64,000 nucleotides of DNA, from the NCBI RefSeq assembly GCF_019428685.1, contig NZ_CP080096.1, positions 2,914,001-2,978,000 of the forward strand. Direction: 5' to 3'. The first letter of the stretch is position 1. Each line of letters starts with the position of its first letter. The notes below the pieces were generated by a model. The model ran no database searches and had not been told where the DNA came from. It saw only the letters and a list, made by a program, of their open reading frames with translations. This DNA is from Paraburkholderia edwinii (GTDB lineage Bacteria > Pseudomonadota > Gammaproteobacteria > Burkholderiales > Burkholderiaceae). The position numbers were made by a program, and so were the translations under genes. This document shows positions 17,531 through 25,480 of this stretch, piece after piece.

Positions 17531-17590
17531 TCAGTTCAAGTCAGTTCAAGTCGACTCAAGCCAACCCAAGTCAACTTAAATCAGCGCAAA
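17531..17590. repeat. Degenerate 10-bp tandem repeat between mmsB and the acyl-CoA synthetase gene
   Basis: Six consecutive 10-bp units fall in phase: TCAGTTCAAG twice exactly, then TCGACTCAAG, CCAACCCAAG, TCAACTTAAA and TCAGCGCAAA. The last unit covers the stop codon of the synthetase gene (17583-17581). It looks like slippage-type expansion. Confidence 0.75.
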
Positions 17591-19272
17591 TCGGGAAAGT
17601 CCTCTTCCCAATACTCGCCGGGCATGCGCGCCGGCTCCGCGGTGCGATCGAGTTCGCGGCGGCGCAGCTCGACGCGGCGGATCTTGCCGGAGATCGTCTT
17701 CGGCAATTCGCTGAACTGCAGACGGCGAATCCGCTTGTACGGCGCAAGCTTTTCGCGTGCAAAGCGGAACACGTCGCGAGCGACTTCGGGGCTCGCCTCG
17801 AAGCCCTGGCGCACGGTGACGAACGCCTTCGGCACCGACGCGCGCAGCGCATCGGGACTCGGCACCACCGCTGCTTCGGCAATGGCCTCGTGCTCGATCA
17901 GCACGCTCTCGATCTCGAACGGACTCAACCGGTAATCGGACGACTTGAACACATCGTCCGAGCGACCGACGTAGACGAGGTAGCCATCGTCGCGCCTCAG
18001 CGCAACATCGGACGTGCGGTAGTAGCCGTTGCGCATGGCGTTCGCGTTGGCTGCTTCATTGTTCGCGTAACCGGTCATCAGGCCGAGCGGACGTTGCGCG
18101 AGCGGCAGTGCGATTTCGCCTTCGCTGACCGGCTGGTCGTCTGCATCGACGAGTTCGACGCGGTAGCCAGGCAGCGGCCGCCCCATCGAACCGGGCACGA
18201 CCGGCTGTCCCGGCGTGTTGCCGACCTGGCAGGTCGTCTCGGTCTGGCCGTAGCCGTCGCGTATCGTGATGTTCCACGCGTGGCGCACGCGCTCGATCAC
18301 TTCCGGGTTCAGCGGCTCGCCCGCGCCGACAATCTCGCGCAGCTTTACCGGATACGACGCGAGCGGTTCCTGCACGAGCATCCGCCACACGGTGGGCGGC
18401 GCGCATAGCGTCGTTACGTTGCAGCGCACCAGCACGTCTAACGTATCTTTCGGCACAAAGCGCGCGAAGTTGTAGACGAACACGCAGGCCTGCGCATTCC
18501 ACGGCGCGAAGAAACAGCTCCACGCGTGCTTCGCCCAGCCGGGCGAACTGATGTTCCAGTGGATGTCGCCGGGCAGAAGACCGATCCAGTACATCGTCGA
18601 CAGATGGCCGACCGGGTAGCTCGCATGCGTATGCTCGACGAGCTTCGGCTTCGATGTCGTACCGGATGTGAAATACAGCAGCATCGGATCGCTTGCGCGC
18701 GTGCGGCCGTCGGGTATGAACGATGACGACGCCTGATAAGCGGCCGCGAAATCGGCCCAGCCATCGCGCGGTGTGCCCACCGAGATACGCGTGAGCGGCG
18801 CCTCGAGTGCATCGAATTTCGCGAGCTCCGCGCTATCGACGATCGCGACGTTCGCGCCACCCAGTTGCACGCGATCGCGTACATCGCCGGCCGATAGCTG
18901 CGTGGTGGCCGGCAGCACGATCGCGCCGAGCTTCATCGCGGCCAGCATCGTGTCCCAGAGTTCGACACGGTTCGGCAGCATCAGCAGCAGCCGGTCGCCG
19001 CGGCCGACGCCGAGGCCGCGCAGGAAATTCGCCACGCGATCCGAGCGTTCGGCCATCTGCGCATACGAAAGCGTGAGGCCGCGGCCCTCGATGTCGTCGA
19101 CAATCCGCAGCGCCGGGCTGTCGTTGCCGCGCGCGATGACGTCGAAGTAATCGAGCGCCCAGTTGAAGTCGTCGAGAACCGGCCATTGGAACTCGCGATA
19201 GGCGCGCTCGTAGTCGGTGCGATGGCGCAACAACAGATCGCGCGCTTCAAGAAAGCTATCGGCTGCTGTCAT
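17581..19272 (-). CDS. AMP-forming acyl-CoA synthetase (medium-chain/AcsM-like)
   Basis: A 563-residue adenylate-forming enzyme from ATG 19272, which has GGAGA six nucleotides upstream; the frame extends further but without conserved sequence. Motifs in order are the P-loop LLYFTSGTTSKPKLVEHTH, GQTETTCQVGNTPGQ, the hinge region YVGRSDDVFKSSDYRLSPFE, and the C-terminal catalytic lysine in LPKTISGKIRR. It activates carboxylic acids to CoA esters with ATP. The family contains medium-chain acyl-, propionyl- and isobutyryl-CoA ligases. The mmsB gene downstream argues for a short or branched acid. It is cytoplasmic. Confidence 0.9.
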   Translation of the reverse strand: MTAADSFLEARDLLLRHRTDYERAYREFQWPVLDDFNWALDYFDVIARGNDSPALRIVDDIEGRGLTLSYAQMAERSDRVANFLRGLGVGRGDRLLLMLPNRVELWDTMLAAMKLGAIVLPATTQLSAGDVRDRVQLGGANVAIVDSAELAKFDALEAPLTRISVGTPRDGWADFAAAYQASSSFIPDGRTRASDPMLLYFTSGTTSKPKLVEHTHASYPVGHLSTMYWIGLLPGDIHWNISSPGWAKHAWSCFFAPWNAQACVFVYNFARFVPKDTLDVLVRCNVTTLCAPPTVWRMLVQEPLASYPVKLREIVGAGEPLNPEVIERVRHAWNITIRDGYGQTETTCQVGNTPGQPVVPGSMGRPLPGYRVELVDADDQPVSEGEIALPLAQRPLGLMTGYANNEAANANAMRNGYYRTSDVALRRDDGYLVYVGRSDDVFKSSDYRLSPFEIESVLIEHEAIAEAAVVPSPDALRASVPKAFVTVRQGFEASPEVARDVFRFAREKLAPYKRIRRLQFSELPKTISGKIRRVELRRRELDRTAEPARMPGEYWEEDFPDLR

Positions 19273-19704
19273 TGTTGTCTCCAGTCCCATGTCGCATTGC
19301 TCCAGCCAGCGTTTCAAAGCGTAGCTGGCGAATCGCGGCGAGTCGGCGCGAATGCGCTCTAGTGGCGCACATTCTGCACGCAAAACTGTGGTGCGATAAC
19401 TGCGGGTAACATCAATGTGGAAGTCGATCAAACCGGCGGCGGACCTGTCTCGCAGTCGTCCCGCCGCATCGATCCCGCCGCATCTATCCCGCCGCATCTA
19501 TCCTGCATTTCCCGCGCATCAACCGATTTCCGACTAAGCTTGATAACAGGCCTCCTTTTGGGGCTGGTCGCCGCCGGCGCCGTGATCCGCCCAGCGGCGC
19601 ACCGGCCGTCGGCGATGAGAATCTACCCGTTTCTCCGGTACCGGCAACCCGGCCCGCCGTCCGAGCGCCGTATCGCATCCGGCGCGGCGCGGGTAGCGGG
19701 TGCC
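19273..19704. other. Divergent region between acyl-CoA synthetase and nfeD genes
   Basis: About 430 bp. The frame of nfeD stays open upstream to 19417, but the residues there (Pro/Arg/Ser-rich) lack family similarity. A near-duplicate GATCCCGCCGCATC / TATCCCGCCGCATC occurs at about 19470-19500. No clear promoter boxes were found. Confidence 0.4.
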
Positions 19705-21312
19705 ATGATGCAGCGCACGCCATGCGGCTTATCCTTGCGTGCGGTCGCGGTGCAATTGCTCCTGGTGGCAGCCGCTTTCATGGTCTGCGCCACTTTCGCG
19801 AGCGGAGGATCGTCCGGTTTCGGCATCTCCGCGGCATACGCGATTGAAACCGGCGCCAAGCCCGCCGCCGCTGCATCGCCCAACGTGATTGTGATCCCGG
19901 TCAATGGCGCAATCGGCCCGGCAAGCGCCGACTTCATCGTGCGCGGACTCGCCCGTGCCGATCACGAACACGCGGCATTAGCGGTGCTCCAGCTCGACAC
20001 GCCCGGCGGGCTCGACACGTCGATGCGGCAGATCATCAAGGCGATGCTGAGCTCTCCGGTGCCGGTTGCCGCCTACATCGCACCGGGCGGCGCGCGTGCC
20101 GCGAGCGCCGGCACCTATATCGTCTATGCAAGCCAGATCGCCGCGATGGCGCCGGGCACGAATCTCGGCGCGGCCACGCCGGTGCAGATCGGCATGGGCG
20201 GTTCTGACGCGCCGAAACCCGGCGCGGGCCCCGCACTGCCTCGCCTCGCGCCGGACGGCAAGGCCGGTGGCGCGGCTTCGGCCGCTTCATCGGCTGGTTC
20301 GTCGACCTCTGCACCTGCCGACACATCGCCCGCGCTCGATACGCAATCGACCGAAACCCGCAAGCAGGTGCAAGACGCGTCCGCCTATATCCGCGGCCTC
20401 GCCCAGATGCGCGGCCGCAACGCTGACTGGGCGGAACGCGCGGTGCGTGAAGCCGTGAGCCTGTCGGCACGCGAGGCGCTCGAACAGAAGGTCGTCGACC
20501 TCGTTGCGCGCGATATTCCCGACCTGCTGCGGCAAGTGGACGGCCGCACCGTCACCACCGCCGACGGCGAGCATCGCCTGAGTGTCGCGCACGCGACCGT
20601 GGTCACGCTGGAGGCGGACTGGCGCAGCCGCTTCCTCGCGGTGATCACGGATCCGAACGTGGCGCTGATATTGCTGATGATCGGCATGTACGGACTCTTC
20701 TTCGAGTTCGCGAATCCGGGCTTCGTGCTGCCGGGCGTCGTCGGCACGATCAGCCTGCTCGTCGGACTCTTCGCGCTGCAATTGCTGCCGATCAACTATG
20801 TGGGACTCGGTCTGATTTTCCTCGGCCTCGCTTTCCTTATCGCCGAGGCCTTTTTGCCGACGTTCGGCTCGCTCGGCTTCGGCGGTGTCGTCGCGTTCGC
20901 GATCGGCGCATTGATGCTGATGGATACCGACGTGCCCGGCTTCGGCATTCCGCTGCCCATGATCGCGGGCGTCACGCTGTTCGGCGCGCTGTTCGTGTTC
21001 ACCGTGTCGAGCGTCGCGCTGCGTGCGCGGCGCCGCCCGGTCGTGACGGGCTCCGAAGCGCTGATCGGCAGCATCGGCGTGGTGCTCGACGACGGTCTTA
21101 CGCCCGATAGCAGCGGCGACGGCAGCGGCGGCAGCAGTAGCGGCAGCGCCAACAACGGCACCGGCTGGGCACGCGTGCATGGCGAGCGCTGGCGCGTCGA
21201 GAGCAGCGAGCCGCTGCCCGCGGGCCACACCGTGCGCGTGACCGCGCGCCACGGACTCACGCTGACGGTTGTGCCGGCCGGTGCGGCATCACAACAAGGA
21301 GAACGCAGATGA
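19705..21312 (+). CDS. nfeD: NfeD-family membrane-bound serine protease (ClpP-class)
   Basis: A 535-residue protein from ATG 19705. A signal or anchor helix ([21 protein letters not shown]) is followed by a ClpP-like protease domain ([34 protein letters not shown]). The catalytic serine is in [12 protein letters not shown]. Four to five membrane helices follow ([20 protein letters not shown]...), with a C-terminal OB-fold domain ([27 protein letters not shown]). Two low-complexity insertions stand out: an Ala/Ser/Pro-rich stretch within the protease domain (about residues 172-220) and a Gly/Ser linker in the OB domain. The slipin gene overlaps its end by ATGA. NfeD proteases cleave stomatin-like partners and affect membrane organisation. 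The exact start is uncertain. Confidence 0.88.
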   Translation: MMQRTPCGLSLRAVAVQLLLVAAAFMVCATFASGGSSGFGISAAYAIETGAKPAAAASPNVIVIPVNGAIGPASADFIVRGLARADHEHAALAVLQLDTPGGLDTSMRQIIKAMLSSPVPVAAYIAPGGARAASAGTYIVYASQIAAMAPGTNLGAATPVQIGMGGSDAPKPGAGPALPRLAPDGKAGGAASAASSAGSSTSAPADTSPALDTQSTETRKQVQDASAYIRGLAQMRGRNADWAERAVREAVSLSAREALEQKVVDLVARDIPDLLRQVDGRTVTTADGEHRLSVAHATVVTLEADWRSRFLAVITDPNVALILLMIGMYGLFFEFANPGFVLPGVVGTISLLVGLFALQLLPINYVGLGLIFLGLAFLIAEAFLPTFGSLGFGGVVAFAIGALMLMDTDVPGFGIPLPMIAGVTLFGALFVFTVSSVALRARRRPVVTGSEALIGSIGVVLDDGLTPDSSGDGSGGSSSGSANNGTGWARVHGERWRVESSEPLPAGHTVRVTARHGLTLTVVPAGAASQQGERR

Positions 21313-22082
21313 TCGGTTTCACATTCGGTTTCGGCAGCATTCTGATTGTGGTCGTGGCCTTGCTGATCGCATCGTCGATCCGCATTTTTCGCGAGTACGA
21401 ACGCGGCGTCGTGTTTATGCTCGGGCGCTTCTGGAAGGTCAAGGGGCCGGGCCTCGTGCTGATCATCCCGGTCGTGCAGCAGGCCGTGCGGATGGATCTG
21501 CGCACCGTCGTCTTCGACGTGCCGCCGCAGGATGTCATCACGCGCGACAACGTGTCGGTGAAGGTGAATGCGGTGGTCTACTTTCGCGTCGTCGATCCGG
21601 AGCGCGCGGTGATTCAGGTTGCGCGCTACCTCGACGCCACGAGCCAGCTCGCGCAGACCACGCTGCGCGCCGTGCTCGGCAAGCACGATCTCGACGAGTT
21701 GCTGTCGGAGCGGGAGCAGCTGAACGCCGACATCCAGAAGGTGCTCGATTCGCAGACCGACGCGTGGGGCATCAAGGTCTCGACAGTCGAAATCAAGCAC
21801 GTGGACATCAACGAAACGATGATCCGCGCCATTGCACGGCAAGCGGAAGCGGAACGCGAACGGCGCGCCAAGGTGATTCACGCGGAAGGCGAACTGCAAG
21901 CTTCGGAGAAGCTGCTGCACGCGGCCCAGATGCTTGCGCAGCAACCGCAGGCGATGCAACTGCGCTATCTGCAGACGCTCACCACGATCGCCGCGGACAA
22001 GAATTCGACGATCGTGTTTCCGCTGCCGATCGACATCATTAACGCGGTGCTGGACCGGATGGGCAAGCCCACGCAAACGTGA
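21309..22082 (+). CDS. Slipin (SPFH/stomatin family membrane scaffold)
   Basis: A 257-residue SPFH protein with an N-terminal membrane helix ([18 protein letters not shown]). The core follows: [39 protein letters not shown] and [20 protein letters not shown] helical C terminus ([20 protein letters not shown]) drives oligomerisation. Slipins form membrane microdomain scaffolds and are usually encoded with an NfeD protease. Here the 4-bp ATGA overlap with nfeD indicates translational coupling, and a physical pair is expected from known slipin/NfeD operons. Confidence 0.95.
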   Translation: MIGFTFGFGSILIVVVALLIASSIRIFREYERGVVFMLGRFWKVKGPGLVLIIPVVQQAVRMDLRTVVFDVPPQDVITRDNVSVKVNAVVYFRVVDPERAVIQVARYLDATSQLAQTTLRAVLGKHDLDELLSEREQLNADIQKVLDSQTDAWGIKVSTVEIKHVDINETMIRAIARQAEAERERRAKVIHAEGELQASEKLLHAAQMLAQQPQAMQLRYLQTLTTIAADKNSTIVFPLPIDIINAVLDRMGKPTQT

Positions 22083-22181
22083 GCGTGCCTATTGAGAACA
22101 ACAGTTCGCCTGTGCCTCACGCGGTTTTGCGACTCGCTCTAGAATGGGAATGCACTGCTTCAACTTGTTGAGGACGCAACC

Positions 22182-22439
22182 ATGAAACGCATTCCTCGTA
22201 TGGTTCTTTGCATGATCGCCGGCGCCTTATGCGCGACCTATGCCTTTGCGGAAACGCCCGCGGGCAGCTACGACCCGTCGGCGCCGAAAACACGCGCGCA
22301 AGTGATCGCGGATTTTGCCGACTGGCGCGCGGCGGGCTACGACCCGAACGACTGGATCGATTATCCCGAGAACGCCATTGCGGCGGGCAGGATCGTGGCC
22401 GCGCGACGCGCAGCGCAGGCCGCAAATCACCCGCAGTAA
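22182..22439 (+). CDS. DUF4148 family exported protein
   Basis: An 85-residue protein with a Sec signal peptide (RMVLCMIAGALCATYAFA, cleavage probably before ETPAG). A short DUF4148 domain follows (KTRAQVIADFADWRAAGYDP ... AARRAAQAA). These small periplasmic proteins are abundant in Burkholderiaceae and have no assigned function. The start ATG 22182 follows GAGGACGCAACC. A strong terminator follows the stop by about 17 nt, so it is a monocistronic gene. Confidence 0.92.
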   Translation: MKRIPRMVLCMIAGALCATYAFAETPAGSYDPSAPKTRAQVIADFADWRAAGYDPNDWIDYPENAIAAGRIVAARRAAQAANHPQ

Positions 22440-22455
22440 ACAGCACAGGCGCGAG

Positions 22456-22487
22456 GCCTGCGGAATGCACAATGCCGCAGGCTTTTT
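22456..22487 (+). terminator. Rho-independent terminator after the DUF4148 gene
   Basis: Perfect 8-bp arms GCCTGCGG (22456-22463) and CCGCAGGC (22475-22482) with an 11-nt loop, followed by TTTTT (22483-22487). Confidence 0.9.
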
Positions 22488-22804
22488 CTCTGATCGTCGT
22501 TAGGCCTCTTTCACATTAGCGGCATTCTGCCAATCCCGATCGCCGTTATTCAAACTTTCTTATCGGACCGCAACGGTTCGGTGATTTCCTGATCGCAGTT
22601 GGGCTAGTGCGCGAATCACGGAATTCACAAAGATGCCTCTGCCGAATTTGTTCATATAAACTCCGCACAACTATCGAGGTTGTCCCTGCTGCCCCCGCGG
22701 CCGATTCATGTTTACAATCCGCCCCGTGGCTGTTCCGGACCGCAGCCGCTCTGCTGGCAGTCTTCTTCGATAACAACGACTCAACCCGACGAGAGAATCG
22801 GCAC
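22488..22804. other. Upstream region of the purine permease gene
   Basis: About 315 bp. I searched for a purine or guanidine riboswitch by eye and found no matching conserved core. No clear promoter boxes were found. Confidence 0.4.
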
Positions 22805-24106
22805 ATGGACTCCCTAAAACGGTATTTCGGCTTCGACGAAGCAGGCACGAACCTGCGCACGGAAGTGCTGGCAGGCGTCACCACGTTCCTGACCATGGCG
22901 TACATCATCTTCGTCAACCCGGCCATCCTCGGCGACGCCGGCATGCCGAAAGATTCCGTATTCGTGGCGACCTGTATCGTTGCCGCGCTCGCGTCCGTCA
23001 TCATGGGTCTCTATGCGAACTACCCAATTGCGCTCGCGCCGGGCATGGGGCTCAACGCGTACTTCGCGTACACGGTCGTCAAAGGCATGCATTTCCCGTG
23101 GCAAGCGGCGCTTGGGGCCGTATTCATTTCCGGCTGCCTGTTCATGATCGTCACGCTGTTTCGCGTGCGCGAAGTGATCGTCAACGGCATTCCGCACTCG
23201 ATCCGCATTGCGATTACCGGCGGCATCGGGCTCTTTCTCGCCATCATCTCGCTCAAGTCCGCCGGCATCGTGACCGGCAATCCAGCCACGCTCGTCACGC
23301 TCGGCAATCTGCATGACGCGCATGCCGTGCTGGCCATCATCGGCTTTTTCGCGATCGTCACGCTCGATTATCTGCGTGTGCGCGGGGCGATTCTGATCGG
23401 CATCGTCGGCGTGACCGTGCTGAGCTTTTTCTTCGGCGGCAACGAGTTCCACGGCGTCGTCTCCATGCCGCCGTCGATCGAGCCGACGCTCTTCAAGCTC
23501 GACATCCATGGCGCGTTGTCGACGGGCGTCCTGAATGTCGTGCTCGTCTTCTTTCTCGTCGAACTGTTCGATGCGACCGGCACGCTGATGGGCGTCGCAA
23601 ACCGCGCGGGGCTGCTCGTGCACGGCAAGATGCACCGGCTCAACCGGGCGCTGCTCGCGGACAGCACCGCGATTCTCGCGGGCTCGGTGCTCGGCACGTC
23701 GTCGACGACGGCGTATATCGAGAGCGCGTCGGGCGTGCAGGCGGGCGGCCGCACCGGTGTAACCGCCCTGACCGTCGCCGCGCTGTTTTTGCTGAGCCTC
23801 TTCTTCGCGCCGCTGGCCGGTGTCGTGCCGGCTTATGCAACTGCTCCCGCGCTGCTCTATGTGTCCTGTTTGATGCTGCGCGAGATGGCCGACCTGCCGT
23901 GGGACGATGCGACCGAAGTCGTGCCGGCCGCTCTCACCGCCTTGCTGATGCCGTTTACCTACTCGATCGCGAATGGGGTCGCGTTCGGCTTTATCTCCTA
24001 CGCGGGGCTCAAGCTGCTGACGGGACAGGCGCGGCAAGTGAAGCTCGTCGTCTGGATCATCGCGGTGGTCTTCCTGCTGCGTTTCTTCTATCTCGGCGCG
24101 GAATAA
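22805..24106 (+). CDS. AzgA-like adenine/guanine/hypoxanthine permease (NCS2 superfamily)
   Basis: A 433-residue membrane protein from ATG 22805; the frame is open further upstream without similarity. The AzgA/GhxP/AdeP hallmarks are N-terminal YFGFDEAGTNLRTEVLAGVT followed by TFLTMAYIIFVNPAIL. Further on are GMGLNAYFAYTVV, LVELFDATGTLMGVANRAGL and LGTSSTTAYIESASGV. Members are proton symporters for purine bases. About 12-14 hydrophobic segments are present and the length is normal. The purine preferred cannot be read from sequence. A cytochrome b561 gene follows after 48 nt with its own ribosome-binding site; a functional link is not apparent. Confidence 0.92.
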   Translation: MDSLKRYFGFDEAGTNLRTEVLAGVTTFLTMAYIIFVNPAILGDAGMPKDSVFVATCIVAALASVIMGLYANYPIALAPGMGLNAYFAYTVVKGMHFPWQAALGAVFISGCLFMIVTLFRVREVIVNGIPHSIRIAITGGIGLFLAIISLKSAGIVTGNPATLVTLGNLHDAHAVLAIIGFFAIVTLDYLRVRGAILIGIVGVTVLSFFFGGNEFHGVVSMPPSIEPTLFKLDIHGALSTGVLNVVLVFFLVELFDATGTLMGVANRAGLLVHGKMHRLNRALLADSTAILAGSVLGTSSTTAYIESASGVQAGGRTGVTALTVAALFLLSLFFAPLAGVVPAYATAPALLYVSCLMLREMADLPWDDATEVVPAALTALLMPFTYSIANGVAFGFISYAGLKLLTGQARQVKLVVWIIAVVFLLRFFYLGAE

Positions 24107-24154
24107 CCGCGGCCACCTCAAGCACAAGAACAAAATCGGTCAAGGAGCAAATGC

Positions 24155-24685
24155 ATGTCCGCTTACGCGACGCAGGAACGCTACTCGAAGCCTGCGATCT
24201 TTTTTCATTGGGCCATTTTTCTGCTGGTCGCGACTGCGTTTTTCGCGATTGAAATTCGCGGACCGAAAGGCAGCGACAGCCGCGCGCTGTGGACCGCCGT
24301 GCATATGTGGGCCGGCGCGCTCGTGCTGTCGCTCGCGGTGCTGCGGCTCTTGTGGCGTCTGTGGCGCGGTGCACCTGCCGAAGTGGAAGTGAATGCGCTT
24401 CTGACCTTTCTCGCGCGGCTCGTTCATCTCGCGCTATACGTGTTTATCTTCGCGCAGCCGCTGCTCGGGATTCTGATGGTCAACGCAGGCGGTCATCCGG
24501 TCACGCTTGCCGGGACTGATTTTCAGATCGTGCTGGTAGGCGCCGACCCGGGCGCGCGGCACGCGCTGCACGCGGCACACGTGTGGCTCGGCAACGCGTT
24601 CTATTGGGTCATTGGCCTGCATGCGCTGGCGGCGATCGCGCATCAACTGCTATTCAGGGATCGCACGCTGCAGCGAATGATGTAA
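24155..24685 (+). CDS. Cytochrome b561 family protein
   Basis: A 176-residue, four-helix membrane cytochrome. Heme-ligand histidines are in FHWAIF (helix 1), AVHMWAG (helix 2), VHLALYVF (helix 3) and HAAHVWLGNAFYWVIGLHAL (helix 4). E. coli CybB-type proteins transfer electrons from quinol, probably to superoxide or periplasmic acceptors. ATG 24155 is preceded by CAAGGAG. No partner protein such as a YceI-like protein is adjacent. Its place behind the purine permease is probably incidental. Confidence 0.92.
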   Translation: MSAYATQERYSKPAIFFHWAIFLLVATAFFAIEIRGPKGSDSRALWTAVHMWAGALVLSLAVLRLLWRLWRGAPAEVEVNALLTFLARLVHLALYVFIFAQPLLGILMVNAGGHPVTLAGTDFQIVLVGADPGARHALHAAHVWLGNAFYWVIGLHALAAIAHQLLFRDRTLQRMM

Positions 24686-24700
24686 CCCACCACTTCTGGA

Positions 24701-24991
24701 TTACGAGCGCACGTTCGCCTCGTAAAACCGGACATACCCGCTGCGCAACACCGCGCATTGCGCGCGTGTCTCGGACAGCAGCCGGCGCGTCGCGGCTTCG
24801 ATACGCGAGCGGTGCGTATCGAACGCGCCGAGCATGTCTTCGAAGCGCGGCGACGCCGCGCCGAAGTGGTCTTCCAGTGCTTCAGCCGTAATCGTGCATT
24901 CCACCCTTTCACCATCGACCATTGCCGTAAAAGCCACGGTCAGCTCTCGCCCTGAATATTCAGGGGGCTCGTTCGGAAAAATGATCTGCAT
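24701..24991 (-). CDS. DUF1488 family protein
   Basis: A 96-residue cytoplasmic protein with the DUF1488 look: MQIIFPNEPPEYSGRELTVA at the N terminus, VECTITAEALEDHFG in the middle and a basic helical C terminus. The function is unknown. It is convergent with the cytochrome b561 gene (15 bp between the stops). Confidence 0.85.
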   Translation of the reverse strand: MQIIFPNEPPEYSGRELTVAFTAMVDGERVECTITAEALEDHFGAASPRFEDMLGAFDTHRSRIEAATRRLLSETRAQCAVLRSGYVRFYEANVRS

Positions 24992-25398
24992 GGGAATTGC
25001 CTGCCGGGTAGAACACCGTTACCAAGGCCGCGCCTGCCCTTCGGGTACCTCCGTCGTGGCACGCAGGCGCGGATCGAACCGCCGCGAACTGTGCGCGAGC
25101 GCACCGCCGAAACGATTTCATTTACTTTAGACGACTTCCGCCGCGCCGCAAGTTTTCCGTTGACGCACCCCATCGCGGTGCCTGAAGGCGGCGAAACAAG
25201 CCCTACTGCGGTGCAAAATCACCCAGCGCATGACGCCGCGCTTGCGCTCGCGGCGGCGCTACGTGAGTTGTGCAATCGAACGAATAACACTTCTAATCAT
25301 TGCCTGCGCCGAAAGAACCGCAAGCGGCGCCTGGCCGGCCGTGTCCGACGGACGCGGCGTCCTGTAAGATGACCGGTGACCGGCAATCGTATGCTGCA

Positions 25399-25416
25399 GT
25401 GCCAAATAAATGGCAC
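25399..25416 (+). promoter_or_regulatory. Inverted repeat, candidate operator
   Basis: GTGCCA-AATAAA-TGGCAC, perfect 6-bp arms around an A/T centre. It lies 65 nt before the start of the AcoR-like gene and could be a binding site for an autoregulator. Confidence 0.45.
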
Positions 25417-25428
25417 GAAGACACGACG

Positions 25429-25457
25429 AAGCCGGCCGCCTCCAGGCGGCCCGGCTT
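25429..25457 (+). terminator. Hairpin before the AcoR-like gene (attenuator or upstream terminator)
   Basis: Arms AAGCCGGCCGCC and GGCGGCCCGGCTT pair with one bulge around a TCCA loop. Only three T residues lie at the 3' side, so intrinsic termination would be weak. It ends 24 nt before the GTG start. Confidence 0.45.
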
Positions 25458-25480
25458 TGCATTCCACCGGAGACAAGCCT

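Larger units (their letters stand above)
24992..25480. other. Regulatory region upstream of the broken AcoR-type gene
   Basis: About 490 bp without a credible gene. It holds an 18-bp inverted repeat (25399-25416) and a strong hairpin (25429-25457) directly before the ribosome-binding site of the AcoR-like gene. Confidence 0.5.

Noticed and set aside
22488..22804. Possible purine or guanidine riboswitch upstream of the permease
   Set aside because: None of the conserved core elements could be found by eye.
22814..24133. 439-codon minus-strand frame opposite the purine permease
   Set aside because: Antisense artefact; the plus-strand product has family motifs throughout.
25091..25372. 93-codon plus-strand frame before the AcoR-like gene
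   Set aside because: Arg/Asn-rich C terminus, no start signal, no coding pattern.
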